Shown piece after piece: positions 1-6,865 of a DNA stretch of 9,216 nt (positions within the stretch are counted from its first letter, which is position 1; every line of letters begins with the position of its first letter). Where the stretch lies: positions 1 to 9,216 of the forward strand of contig JABSQE010000060.1 in NCBI GenBank assembly GCA_013214245.1, written 5' to 3'. Made by a program: the position numbers and the translations under genes. The notes beneath the pieces were generated by a model that did no database searches, was not told the DNA's origin, and saw only the letters and a program-made list of their open reading frames with translations. Source of the stretch: Hyphomicrobiaceae bacterium (GTDB lineage: Bacteria > Pseudomonadota > Alphaproteobacteria > Rhizobiales > Hyphomicrobiaceae).

Positions 1-111
1 CAGGGCCCGTTTTTTGCCATAGTGAACGCTTACTTTTTCTGCAACAACTTTTGGTCCTGGACTATTAGATACAGCCGCGTTCGAAGCAGCTTTTTCAATT
101 GACTTATCCAT
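1..111 (-). CDS. pstB: Phosphate ABC transporter ATP-binding protein PstB (N-terminal 37 codons only)
   Basis: This is the start of the ATPase that powers phosphate import through the PstC-PstA channel at the inner membrane. It begins with ATG at 111 and leaves the window after 37 codons. A polar, low-complexity leader of about 20 residues (MDKSIEKAASNAAVSNSPGP) is followed by KVVAEKVSVHYGKKRAL. This matches the opening strand of PstB-type ATPases, where the aromatic residue of 'HYG' is the adenine-stacking A-loop tyrosine. Walker A and all later motifs lie outside the window. The start is 19 bp after the pstA stop, with a weak AAGG about 10 nt upstream, so it is very likely translated from the pstCAB transcript. 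The assignment rests on both the motif and the position. Confidence 0.88.
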   Translation of the reverse strand, partial: MDKSIEKAASNAAVSNSPGPKVVAEKVSVHYGKKRAL

Positions 112-130
112 GAAGACATAACCTTAAAAA

Positions 131-1450
131 TTACCACTTGCTCTCAAAGCGGCGGCGTAGAATTGCTACAATAGTGTTCATAAAAATAATAAATATTAGC
201 ATCACAATAGTAGCACCTGCCGTTCGCTCAACAAATCCGCGTTCAGCAGATCTAGCCCACATGTAAATTTGTACTGGTAATGCTGTTGATGGTTCAAGTA
301 GAGTTGATGGCACATCTACAACAAACGCTACGAGACCAATCATTAAAAGTGGTGCTGTCTCTCCAAGGGCCTGTACTAGTCCAATTATTGTGCCAGTTAA
401 GACTCCTGGTAAAGCTAATGGCAATGTATGGTGAAACAAAGTTTGCATTTTCGACGCGCCCATTGCCAAGGCAGCTTCTCGAATTGATCGTGGTACTGCA
501 CGAATAGAAGCACGTGTAGCGATAATCACGGTTGGCAATGTCATCAATGTAAGTACTAAACCGCCAACGATTGCCGTTGAGCGGGGGAGACCAAATATAT
601 TAATAAATACAGCGAGGCCCAACAGACCAAAGACAATTGACGGAACAGCGGCCAGATTATTGATGTTAACCTCAATAATATCAGTAATCCAATTTTTCGG
701 TGCAAACTCTTCTAAGTAAGCGGCTGCAGCAACTCCTAATGGGACGGCAAGCACGATGACAATTAGCATCATGAAAATTGAACCAACAATTGCAACTAGT
801 AAGCCTGCCGTTTCTGGCTGACTTGATGCTCCAAATTTAAACAGCCCCCAGTTCCACTTCATGACTAGTGTACCACTTGACACTAGTTGATCAATCCATT
901 CGACTTGCTGGTCGTTAATTTGTCGTTTTTCACTAGGGATATCACGAGAGATTGATCCCTTTAAAAAAGCGTCAACATTACCGTGAGCTAAAACTGTAAC
1001 TTCTACAGTTTTACCTATGGAAGAAGGGTTAGCAAGTACATATTCGCGTATTTGCATATCAGCATTTCGTGATAGTAGCTTGTTCAATTGGCGGCGTATC
1101 TTAGGTTTAAGATTTCCGCTTAAACCCAGTTGTTCATACAATGAATTGCGCATAATGCTTTTAAAGTTGACGTGTCGCAATGTATTCAGATCAGATTTGC
1201 CATCTGGATTGATCTTTTTTTGATCTAAAAACACTTCAAGTTTTAGGTTTGCCTGCAAAAAAGCCGACCATCCATTCCATATGATAGAAGTGAACATTAT
1301 AAATAGAAAACTAAGACCAATAAGAACTGAAACAAGGCCGTAAATTTTAAAAAACCACTCCGACCGATACCGCTTTCTAAGATGTGAGGGGTGTTGGGGC
1401 TGATATCTACTTCTAACTTGCTCGGCCACAGTATTTGTTGTCGTCGACAT
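131..1450 (-). CDS. pstA: Phosphate ABC transporter permease PstA
   Basis: One of the two inner-membrane permease subunits of the high-affinity phosphate importer; it pairs with PstC and docks PstB on the cytoplasmic side. The protein has 439 residues, longer than the roughly 300 of E. coli PstA. The extra part is the N-terminal extension found in many alphaproteobacterial PstA proteins (DUF3333-type): one membrane segment at about 36-57, then a soluble domain of about 140 residues. The permease core follows, with membrane segments from about 215 to 432. The cytoplasmic coupling loop (EAA motif) is EAALAMGASKMQTLFHHTLP at 325-344, and a conserved ALGETAPLL follows at 361-369. The ATG shares one base with the pstC stop (TAATG), and AAGGAG lies 11 nt upstream, so translation is probably coupled to pstC. 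No damage is visible. Confidence 0.95.
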   Translation of the reverse strand: MSTTTNTVAEQVRSRYQPQHPSHLRKRYRSEWFFKIYGLVSVLIGLSFLFIMFTSIIWNGWSAFLQANLKLEVFLDQKKINPDGKSDLNTLRHVNFKSIMRNSLYEQLGLSGNLKPKIRRQLNKLLSRNADMQIREYVLANPSSIGKTVEVTVLAHGNVDAFLKGSISRDIPSEKRQINDQQVEWIDQLVSSGTLVMKWNWGLFKFGASSQPETAGLLVAIVGSIFMMLIVIVLAVPLGVAAAAYLEEFAPKNWITDIIEVNINNLAAVPSIVFGLLGLAVFINIFGLPRSTAIVGGLVLTLMTLPTVIIATRASIRAVPRSIREAALAMGASKMQTLFHHTLPLALPGVLTGTIIGLVQALGETAPLLMIGLVAFVVDVPSTLLEPSTALPVQIYMWARSAERGFVERTAGATIVMLIFIIFMNTIVAILRRRFESKW

Positions 1451-2925
1451 TAGTCGTACTGCTCCTTATATTTGCGCACGATATAAAGCGCATAGATGTT
1501 CAATATCAAAGTCATCATAAAAAGTGTAAGACCCAATGCGAAAGCTACTAATGTTTGTGGACTATTGAATTCGAGATCACCTGTAAGTTGACTGACAATT
1601 TTAACTGTAATTGTTGTTACTGGCTCTAATGGATTTATTGTTAAATTGGCAGCGATACCAGCAGCTAAAACCACGATCATTGTTTCACCAATTGCACGCG
1701 ATGCCGCTAAAAGCACAGCCCCTACAATACCAGGTAGTGCGGCTGGAAGTATTATACGTCGAATTGTCTCAGACTTCGTCGCACCAAGACCGTAAGATCC
1801 CTCTCGTAACGATTGTGGAACAGCTGAAATAATGTCGTCCGATAATGATGAAACAAAAGGGATAATCATAATGCCCATTACCATACCTGCTGACAGTACA
1901 CTTGTTGAAGTAATGTCAAAACCTAGAATAGCACCCGTATCACGCAGGAAAGGTCCAAAGGTAATCAATGCAAAGAAACCGTATACAATAGTCGGTATAC
2001 CCGCTAAAATTTCGAGCAAAGGTTTAACTACATTGCGGAACCTAGTACTTGCATATTCAGAAAGATAAACAGCAGTATGCAGTCCTATCGGAACAGCAAA
2101 TAACAGCGATACAAACGTGATGTACAATGTACCCCATAGTAATGGGAGAAAGCCAAATTGACCCTCACCTCTGTTTAAATCAGCAGATGTAAAACGTGGA
2201 TCCCAAGTTGTTCCTAAAAAAAAATTATCTAAAGAAACATGATTAAAAAATTCCACAGTTTCAAACACCACAGATGCTACAATACCAAAAGTTGTGAGCA
2301 CAGCGATCATAGAGGCAAATATAAAACCGGCCAAAACTACAGCCTCTACTGAGTTTCGAGCTTGCATACGTGGCCGGACTCTTATGAAAGCGTACAAAAA
2401 ACCAACTAATGATAAAACGCTAGCTATGCTCGTGATGAACCAAAGACTCTGTTCTTTTAGCACAACAAGATTTAAAGCGGCAGAGATTACATGGGGCTGT
2501 GGCAGACCTCCAAATACTACTCCTTCTTTTTTCAAGAATTGAAACAACTCGCCAGCTGTAGCCATACTGCGTTGGGCGCTTAAAAGAATTTCATTTTTTT
2601 GTAGATTCAAAGCTAATATTCTCTCAGCAAGCAAACTAGCGTGCCCCATTATTAGGGTATGTTCCGCTTTTGTAAGCTGCGGAGCAGACTTCATAATATC
2701 AGCTTTCACTACCATGTTTATAGTATGTGGTGAAATAGAACTCCACAACAACGTAACAATGAGTGCAGGTACTGTGGTCCAGATCAAGCTGTATGTGCCG
2801 TAATAGCCGACTCGTGAATGCATCTTAATTGTAGGATTAATATTCGTTGCAATTTTGATACGTGCTACGCCCACTATAAATGCGATAAGGCCAGCTACAA
2901 CAAGCCCCAATACGATGAATAGCAT
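1450..2925 (-). CDS. pstC: Phosphate ABC transporter permease PstC
   Basis: The second channel subunit of the phosphate importer. I place the start at the ATG at 2925 (491 residues) rather than the in-frame TTG at 2949, because AAGGAG (2936-2941) sits 10 nt before this ATG and would lie inside the coding region of the longer form. The protein then opens directly with a membrane segment (MLFIVLGLVVAGLIAFIVG). The N-terminal half is the extended PstC_N-type region of proteobacterial PstC, with membrane segments near 1-20, 45-63, 160-182 and 195-222 and a large soluble loop between. The permease core follows, with the EAA coupling loop EGSYGLGATKSETIRRIILP at about 375-394 and a conserved AIGETM near 411-416. 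It overlaps pstA by one base. A GTG at 2931 is a third possible start but is only 4 nt from the ribosome site. Confidence 0.93.
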   Translation of the reverse strand: MLFIVLGLVVAGLIAFIVGVARIKIATNINPTIKMHSRVGYYGTYSLIWTTVPALIVTLLWSSISPHTINMVVKADIMKSAPQLTKAEHTLIMGHASLLAERILALNLQKNEILLSAQRSMATAGELFQFLKKEGVVFGGLPQPHVISAALNLVVLKEQSLWFITSIASVLSLVGFLYAFIRVRPRMQARNSVEAVVLAGFIFASMIAVLTTFGIVASVVFETVEFFNHVSLDNFFLGTTWDPRFTSADLNRGEGQFGFLPLLWGTLYITFVSLLFAVPIGLHTAVYLSEYASTRFRNVVKPLLEILAGIPTIVYGFFALITFGPFLRDTGAILGFDITSTSVLSAGMVMGIMIIPFVSSLSDDIISAVPQSLREGSYGLGATKSETIRRIILPAALPGIVGAVLLAASRAIGETMIVVLAAGIAANLTINPLEPVTTITVKIVSQLTGDLEFNSPQTLVAFALGLTLFMMTLILNIYALYIVRKYKEQYD

Positions 2926-3226
2926 TGACACGCAACTCCTTCTTCCCAAAGCAAACTGCTAAATGAAGTCTGTAACTTTTAAACAGTCTAATTTAGAACG
3001 CTTTAAGAATGTTCGTCGATTTATTTTACATTCGGTAAAGAACAACTCTTCAAAGAACACGATACTAATCAAAAAAAAACTTTACTTCCATACAAAAAGA
3101 TAGGCACTTTGATCAATTTAAATTTACTGTATTTCAGTATGTAATCTTATGTGTCAAAGCAGTTACAGTATGAAGCTATATTTTAAAACACACCCTAACA
3201 CTAACAAAAAACGATAAATTTTAGCA
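2926..3226. other. pstS-pstC intergenic region (301 bp)
   Basis: AT-rich gap between the pstS stop and the pstC start. It holds the pstC ribosome site at its low end. A small 5-bp inverted repeat (TACTG/CAGTA, 3125-3139) is not followed by a T-run on the minus strand, so it is not a good terminator. I found no convincing sigma70 promoter, Pho box or coding sequence. Its length is odd for an operon that is otherwise tightly packed. It may hold a 3' UTR stem or processing site that keeps pstS mRNA more abundant than pstCAB, as known in other pst operons, or be plain decayed spacer. Confidence 0.5.
2936..2941 (-). promoter_or_regulatory. Ribosome binding site that fixes the pstC start
   Basis: AAGGAG on the minus strand, 10 nt before the ATG at 2925 and only 4 nt before a GTG at 2931. 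It overlaps the codons that would follow a TTG start at 2949, which argues that the longest open frame over-extends the gene by eight codons. Confidence 0.7.
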
Positions 3227-4258
3227 TTACATAGTTTTTAAAGTTTTGACTTTTTTCAGCAAAGCTATGTATTCAATGACAGGCATTGGAACTAGACCGT
3301 ATTCAGCTAGCAAGCCTTCGTTACCTATAATTCTTTTTGAGATAAAGAACTTAAGATATTCATCAAGGCCAGGCACCATTCCAATATGGTCTTTCTTAAC
3401 GTAGAAGTACAATGGACGGGAAACCGGATATTCACCTGATGAGATTGTCTCTGAAGACGGTTTAATCCCGCTAATGCTTGCTATTTTTAGCTTGTCTAAA
3501 TTTTTCTCATAAAATAGTAAGCTTAAGATACCAACACCAGTATTATTTGACTGAAGACGAGCTAAAGTTTCGTTATAGTCACCGTCAATATCAACCGCTG
3601 CACCATCTTTACGAACTGCTATGCACAAATTATCAACATTTTTCTTATCCACACCTAAAGTTTCCATAATGCTTTCAGCACCTGCCTCTATACAGCCAAC
3701 ACGCAGAAGCCTCTCCTCAAAAACTTCACGTGTTCCATGCTTTTCACCCGGAATGTAACCAGCAATTTGCCAATTAGGGAGTTTAATATTTACATCTTTC
3801 CAGGTATTGTGTGGGTTTTTTACCATTTGACCGTTTGCGGGGATCTTAGCCGCTAGGGCGAGATAAACATCTTTTGGCTTAAGTGCCCAAGCTCTAGTGT
3901 TAACACCAGTCGCAATAATAATACCATCGTAACCAAAACTTATTTCAATAATATTTTCGACACCATTGTTCTTGCAAACCTTGATTTCTTCTTCACGTAT
4001 TCTCCGTGAAGCATTAACTATATCAATAGTGCTTGTGCCAAGTCCCTGGCAAAAAAGCTTTATACCAGCTGATGAGCCGCCAGATTCTATAATTGGGGTT
4101 TTAAACTCTGAATAAGTCTTGCCAAACTCTTCAGCAACAATATTTGCATAAGGCAGAACAGTCGAAGAACCAGCGATTTTAACTCGATCTCGAGCAGATA
4201 CGCCGGCAACAAAGTTAGTTACAGCTAAAGCTATGAGAACCAATTGTCTTAAATGCAC
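3227..4258 (-). CDS. pstS: Periplasmic phosphate-binding protein PstS
   Basis: The substrate-binding protein that captures phosphate in the periplasm and delivers it to PstC-PstA. It has 343 residues. The start is GTG at 4258, supported by AGGAG (4266-4270) 7 nt upstream. The N-terminus is a signal peptide: a basic start (MHLRQ), a hydrophobic core to about residue 19, and an A-x-A-like cleavage site near VSA (20-22). The mature protein has the expected PstS ligand motifs: AGSSTVLPY (29-37), a glycine/serine loop ESGGSSAGIK and the loop PGEKHGTREVFEE in the second half. In that loop the family's usual 'SGT' appears as 'HGT', a form I believe is normal in one proteobacterial PstS subgroup. No stop or frameshift is visible. 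It is the first gene of the pst cluster; the region upstream holds neither phoR nor an evident Pho box. Confidence 0.94.
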   Translation of the reverse strand: MHLRQLVLIALAVTNFVAGVSARDRVKIAGSSTVLPYANIVAEEFGKTYSEFKTPIIESGGSSAGIKLFCQGLGTSTIDIVNASRRIREEEIKVCKNNGVENIIEISFGYDGIIIATGVNTRAWALKPKDVYLALAAKIPANGQMVKNPHNTWKDVNIKLPNWQIAGYIPGEKHGTREVFEERLLRVGCIEAGAESIMETLGVDKKNVDNLCIAVRKDGAAVDIDGDYNETLARLQSNNTGVGILSLLFYEKNLDKLKIASISGIKPSSETISSGEYPVSRPLYFYVKKDHIGMVPGLDEYLKFFISKRIIGNEGLLAEYGLVPMPVIEYIALLKKVKTLKTM

Positions 4259-4265
4259 TTGAACT

Positions 4266-4270
4266 CTCCT
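4266..4270 (-). promoter_or_regulatory. Ribosome binding site supporting the GTG start of pstS
   Basis: AGGAG on the minus strand, 7 nt before GTG at 4258. The next in-frame ATG codons lie well inside the gene and would remove the signal peptide, so GTG is the real start. Confidence 0.75.
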
Positions 4271-4387
4271 AATTTGTATCTCAAAAATGCAAAGTTTTAT
4301 ATAGTAAGCTCCTTTTTAGGATAACACGACTTAGCATTTTACTGTCTAGCTGGCGATGCTATTTTTTGCACCAGAAAAATTTGAAAC

Positions 4388-4468
4388 TTAATTAACTGTA
4401 TCGAATTCAAAACTTATACTATGACTTGAGATCCAGATACCAATACGATTTGTCGTTTTGCCATCCAT
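4388..4468 (-). other. Doubtful 26-codon ORF, possibly the front of a dead gene
   Basis: ATG at 4468, with AGGA (4479-4482) 10 nt upstream, opens a 26-codon frame that ends at a TAA at 4388. The internal piece NRIGIWISSHSISFEFD faintly recalls the N-terminus of Ppx/GppA exopolyphosphatases (RIGV-IDIGSNSIRLVVFD). However, it lacks the Asp and Gly of that motif and needs a gap, so the likeness may be chance. It could also be a small real protein or random open sequence. It lies about 130 bp upstream of pstS, on the same strand. Confidence 0.15.
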
Positions 4469-5217
4469 AATGTTTATTTCCTATAAGATTCGAGACAGTG
4501 CTGAGAGATGTTGTATTTGTGTTATCGCTTTTCAAGCTATTGATTTTTATTAATTAAATTATTTAGCGCACATGTGGCTCTATTTAGGATCACTAAATCA
4601 ACTTTAGCAAGAACACGTAGATAACAATTTCGTAACTAAACAAGCTGAAGAGTAATTAATACACGCTAATTTAAAAACAAACGTATACTATTAATGCTTT
4701 TTAAAATATTAAGAGTTTAAACTTGTATTGCATAATTTCACAATTTTCAAATGTAACGTTGTTAAAATAATTTAAATTACATAGAACTCAACTTTAACCT
4801 TTAATGGTAGTTTTTAAACTCTTATAGAAATTATAAGCACATGTTATTGAACTCCGCTGTAAATAAGTCTTGTCTATATACAATGATATAAATAAATGTG
4901 TATCGAGCGGCCTAATAATTAGTCTTTTTTGAAAAATCTAAGACATATTCGAAATTATTTTTCATAAATCGGAAAGGCAAACAAAGTAAAAAGAAATTAA
5001 ACGTGCAACTAAAAGAGATTAACCAATTAGAGAAAACTACTAGTTAATCGAACAGTGGTTCAATAAACTTATAATACGTATACTTTTCCAAAAAAATAAA
5101 CAGTACAGGATATTTATAAGTAGTAGGTACAATCTACTTATCTTATACATAAATTGCCAAGGGCTTAATATTAGTAGATACAATTGATTATGAGTGTATA
5201 ATTGTTTAATATTATTC

Positions 5218-5585
5218 TTATAACGTGGTCAGTACTCTTATACCTCGCTTCATTATAACTTTTTTGTAAACCGCATTTATATTAGCCGGCCTTCGTTTCG
5301 CTACCTCAATAAATTCTTTCGAAGCAGATACAATTGGATGATGACACCTTACTAAATTGATGTAATGCGCCTTAAGCTCAGAAATTTTTTGGGTATAGAT
5401 TTAAAATCCAAATACTTCTTCTTTTGCCAAATCGTGTAATTGTTTTATATTATCATATTGATCAGATGATGTCTAAAAATGCGATGAAAAGTTTCAATCT
5501 CAACCTTAGAAACTTACTCTTCTGCCTTAGATGTCTTAGTATCCAGAACAACAACAGCAATTATACATGCTAAAGTTTGTGTTTA
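5218..5585 (-). pseudogene. Decayed TerB/J-domain co-chaperone gene (DjlA-like)
   Basis: The minus-strand translation can be read as a DjlA-type protein (TerB-like domain followed by a C-terminal J-domain) broken by stops and a frame change. In one frame, 5583 down to about 5450 reads LACIIAVVVLDTKTSKAEE, stop (5514-5516), then VEIETFHRIFRHH, matching the TerB-like helices 'iavivLaAKmAkADG...E..aFrriF'. In another frame, 5448 to 5218 reads YKQLHDLAKEEVFGF, stop (5401-5403), then SELKAHYINLVRCHHP, EFIEVAKRRPANINAVYKK and a final stop at 5218. This matches the J-domain end 'aElkaaYrrLvrehHPD...EFveiAnrRlaaINaAYdri'. The J-domain's HPD tripeptide has become HPI, and the stretch before the J-domain is shortened. 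The N-terminal membrane-anchor part is missing or unreadable, although remnants may continue to about 5660. This is recognition by eye, not by search. Confidence 0.72.
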
Positions 5586-5787
5586 GGATAAACAGTTTGG
5601 GCGCAAAACAAAGCCCATAGGGCATATAAAATGTTCGAGAGCCTTTCTGAAGGAACTTCCTCTACTGAAACCCCTCATATTATTCAACAACTTCAAAATT
5701 CTTAACGATAAGGTCATGATTTACATAATGATTTAAAATGGATACCATCACGATTAGATGTTAGGAATCTGATATGTACATCAAAAA

Positions 5788-6720
5788 CTATCTCGTAGTT
5801 TCTATACCAGCGATCCAATCTAGGACATCGCTAAAATTTTCTGAAATCCAAAAATGACCTTGCTTGTTAATAACTAAAAGCGTAGCTCCAGAAATATCAC
5901 GGGCTAAAGCCAAAACACTACCTATTGGTACATTCAGATCATCCTCACCTATCCACAATTTCGTACTGCTACGAATTTTTTTTATATCAAAATCCCAATC
6001 TACTGCGAATAAATTGAGGTCAATAATTGGGCCCAAAACACCGTTTTGCAGACCAGCTGCAAAGGTCTTACCTAATGTGTGCCTACTTTCAACAGAAGAC
6101 ATTGCGCGCTTATCAGAAATGCTAGAACCCGCTATAGCAATCTTGACAGCATGTGCTGGAGCTATGATCATCGCAAGACGATACAACCAGAAGAAAATGC
6201 GTGTTGCACCAGGAACACGTGGCAAACTAAGAAAACAAAAACGGTGAAACCGTCTAAGCGGATATTTCGAGTAAATGTCTGCTTTAGAGAGATGTTTTTC
6301 TGCAACTCGCCCTACCGGAGAAACCAACGCAAGCTTAACGACATATTCTGGCATTTCGGCAGCTAATACTGCAGCAAATGGTGCTCCCCCAGATATACCT
6401 ACAACAGAAAATGAAGCCACCCCTAAAGCCTTAGTAAACTCAATTATGTCGTCACTATAGAAACTAAGAGAACGTGTCCTGGGTGCTTGAGTAAAACCAT
6501 ACCCCCAACGGTCTGGTGATATTATCCTCAAACCACGAGTGCCGGCGGCTATGTGTGCTGGTTTATACTTGAGTCGCGAACCTGGCGTTCCATGTAGCGC
6601 CAAGACGACTCGGCCGTTGAGCGCACCGTACTCTCGATACGATATCGTGCGCCCATCACTAAGGAAAAATCTTCGATCAAGCTCTGGATCTACTAGAATA
6701 GACCGTTGGTTCAATGTCAA
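5788..6720 (-). CDS. Alpha/beta hydrolase of unknown substrate
   Basis: A 310-residue alpha/beta-hydrolase-fold protein, probably cytoplasmic (no signal peptide). Visible landmarks are the oxyanion-hole HGTPGS at 43-48, the strand-turn SPDRWGYG at 68-75, the nucleophile elbow GISGG at 108-112 with Ser110, the acid in WIGEDD (Asp261 most likely) and the base His289 in KQGHFWI. The catalytic triad is therefore complete and the length normal. The substrate cannot be told from sequence; esterase, lactonase or peptidase activity are all possible. The start is uncertain: TTG at 6720 is the longest, another TTG lies two codons later, an in-frame TAG lies at 6736-6738, and no good Shine-Dalgarno is visible. 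The gene stands alone, between aatA upstream and the dead DjlA-like gene downstream. It may be weakly translated or beginning to decay. Confidence 0.85.
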   Translation of the reverse strand: MTLNQRSILVDPELDRRFFLSDGRTISYREYGALNGRVVLALHGTPGSRLKYKPAHIAAGTRGLRIISPDRWGYGFTQAPRTRSLSFYSDDIIEFTKALGVASFSVVGISGGAPFAAVLAAEMPEYVVKLALVSPVGRVAEKHLSKADIYSKYPLRRFHRFCFLSLPRVPGATRIFFWLYRLAMIIAPAHAVKIAIAGSSISDKRAMSSVESRHTLGKTFAAGLQNGVLGPIIDLNLFAVDWDFDIKKIRSSTKLWIGEDDLNVPIGSVLALARDISGATLLVINKQGHFWISENFSDVLDWIAGIETTR

Positions 6721-6865
6721 AGTCCGAATATAACTCTAAGTCTTCAAATTAAGACTATATTTACTACACTAAGTTCTTCTTACGGATACTATAAAAGGGC
6801 CGAAAAAAACAAGTGTTATAAGGCCTTCGAAACTCTAAGTTGGTTCTAAAAATTTTCTATACTAG

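Larger units (their letters stand above)
4259..5217. other. Long AT-rich region without an intact gene
   Basis: About 960 bp upstream of pstS, clearly more AT-rich than the genes around it, with stops frequent in all six frames. The end next to pstS must contain the pstS promoter, but I cannot pick a convincing -35/-10 pair or a Pho box (two CTGTCA-like repeats 11 bp apart). A 26-codon ORF with a ribosome site lies at 4388-4468 (listed separately). On the minus strand a 40-50 codon open stretch around 4800-4930 resembles nothing I know. No tRNA, hairpin array or repeat family stands out. The best reading is the residue of genes decayed beyond recognition; in many alphaproteobacteria phoR would be expected near here. 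Confidence 0.6.

Noticed and set aside
280..2542. Plus-strand open frames of 68-82 codons within pstA and pstC
   Set aside because: They lie antisense to strongly conserved permease genes, have no plausible ribosome sites or protein features, and are shadows of the real coding frames.
3125..3139. TACTG/CAGTA inverted repeat between pstS and pstC as a possible terminator
   Set aside because: The stem is only 5 bp and A/T-heavy, and no T-run follows it on the minus strand.
4491..4510. Two CTGTCA-like words upstream of pstS as a Pho box
   Set aside because: On the minus strand they read CTCTCA and CTGTCT with 9 bp between starts instead of 11, and the site is about 230 bp from the gene.
4800..4930. 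Minus-strand open stretch of about 46 codons (contains KRLIIRPLDTHLFISLYIDK)
   Set aside because: There is no ribosome site or clear start and no recognisable family. This length of open frame is expected by chance in a region of this size.
5122..5334. Three related words AGYAGRTACAAT at 5122, 5173 and 5323, spaced 51 and 150 bp apart
   Set aside because: One copy lies in the J-domain remnant, and the flanking translations of the others do not resemble it. The repeats are short and the DNA is AT-rich, so I treat them as chance rather than a repeat array.
5864..6733. Plus-strand open frames up to 127 codons over the hydrolase gene
   Set aside because: The minus-strand frame contains the complete hydrolase motifs; the antisense frames overlap one another and show no recognisable protein character.
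6797..6827. GGGCC...GGCCTT pairing downstream of aatA as a terminator
   Set aside because: The loop is about 20 nt, the stem is 4-6 bp, and no T-tract follows the second arm on the minus strand. The AAGGCCTT palindrome alone is not enough.
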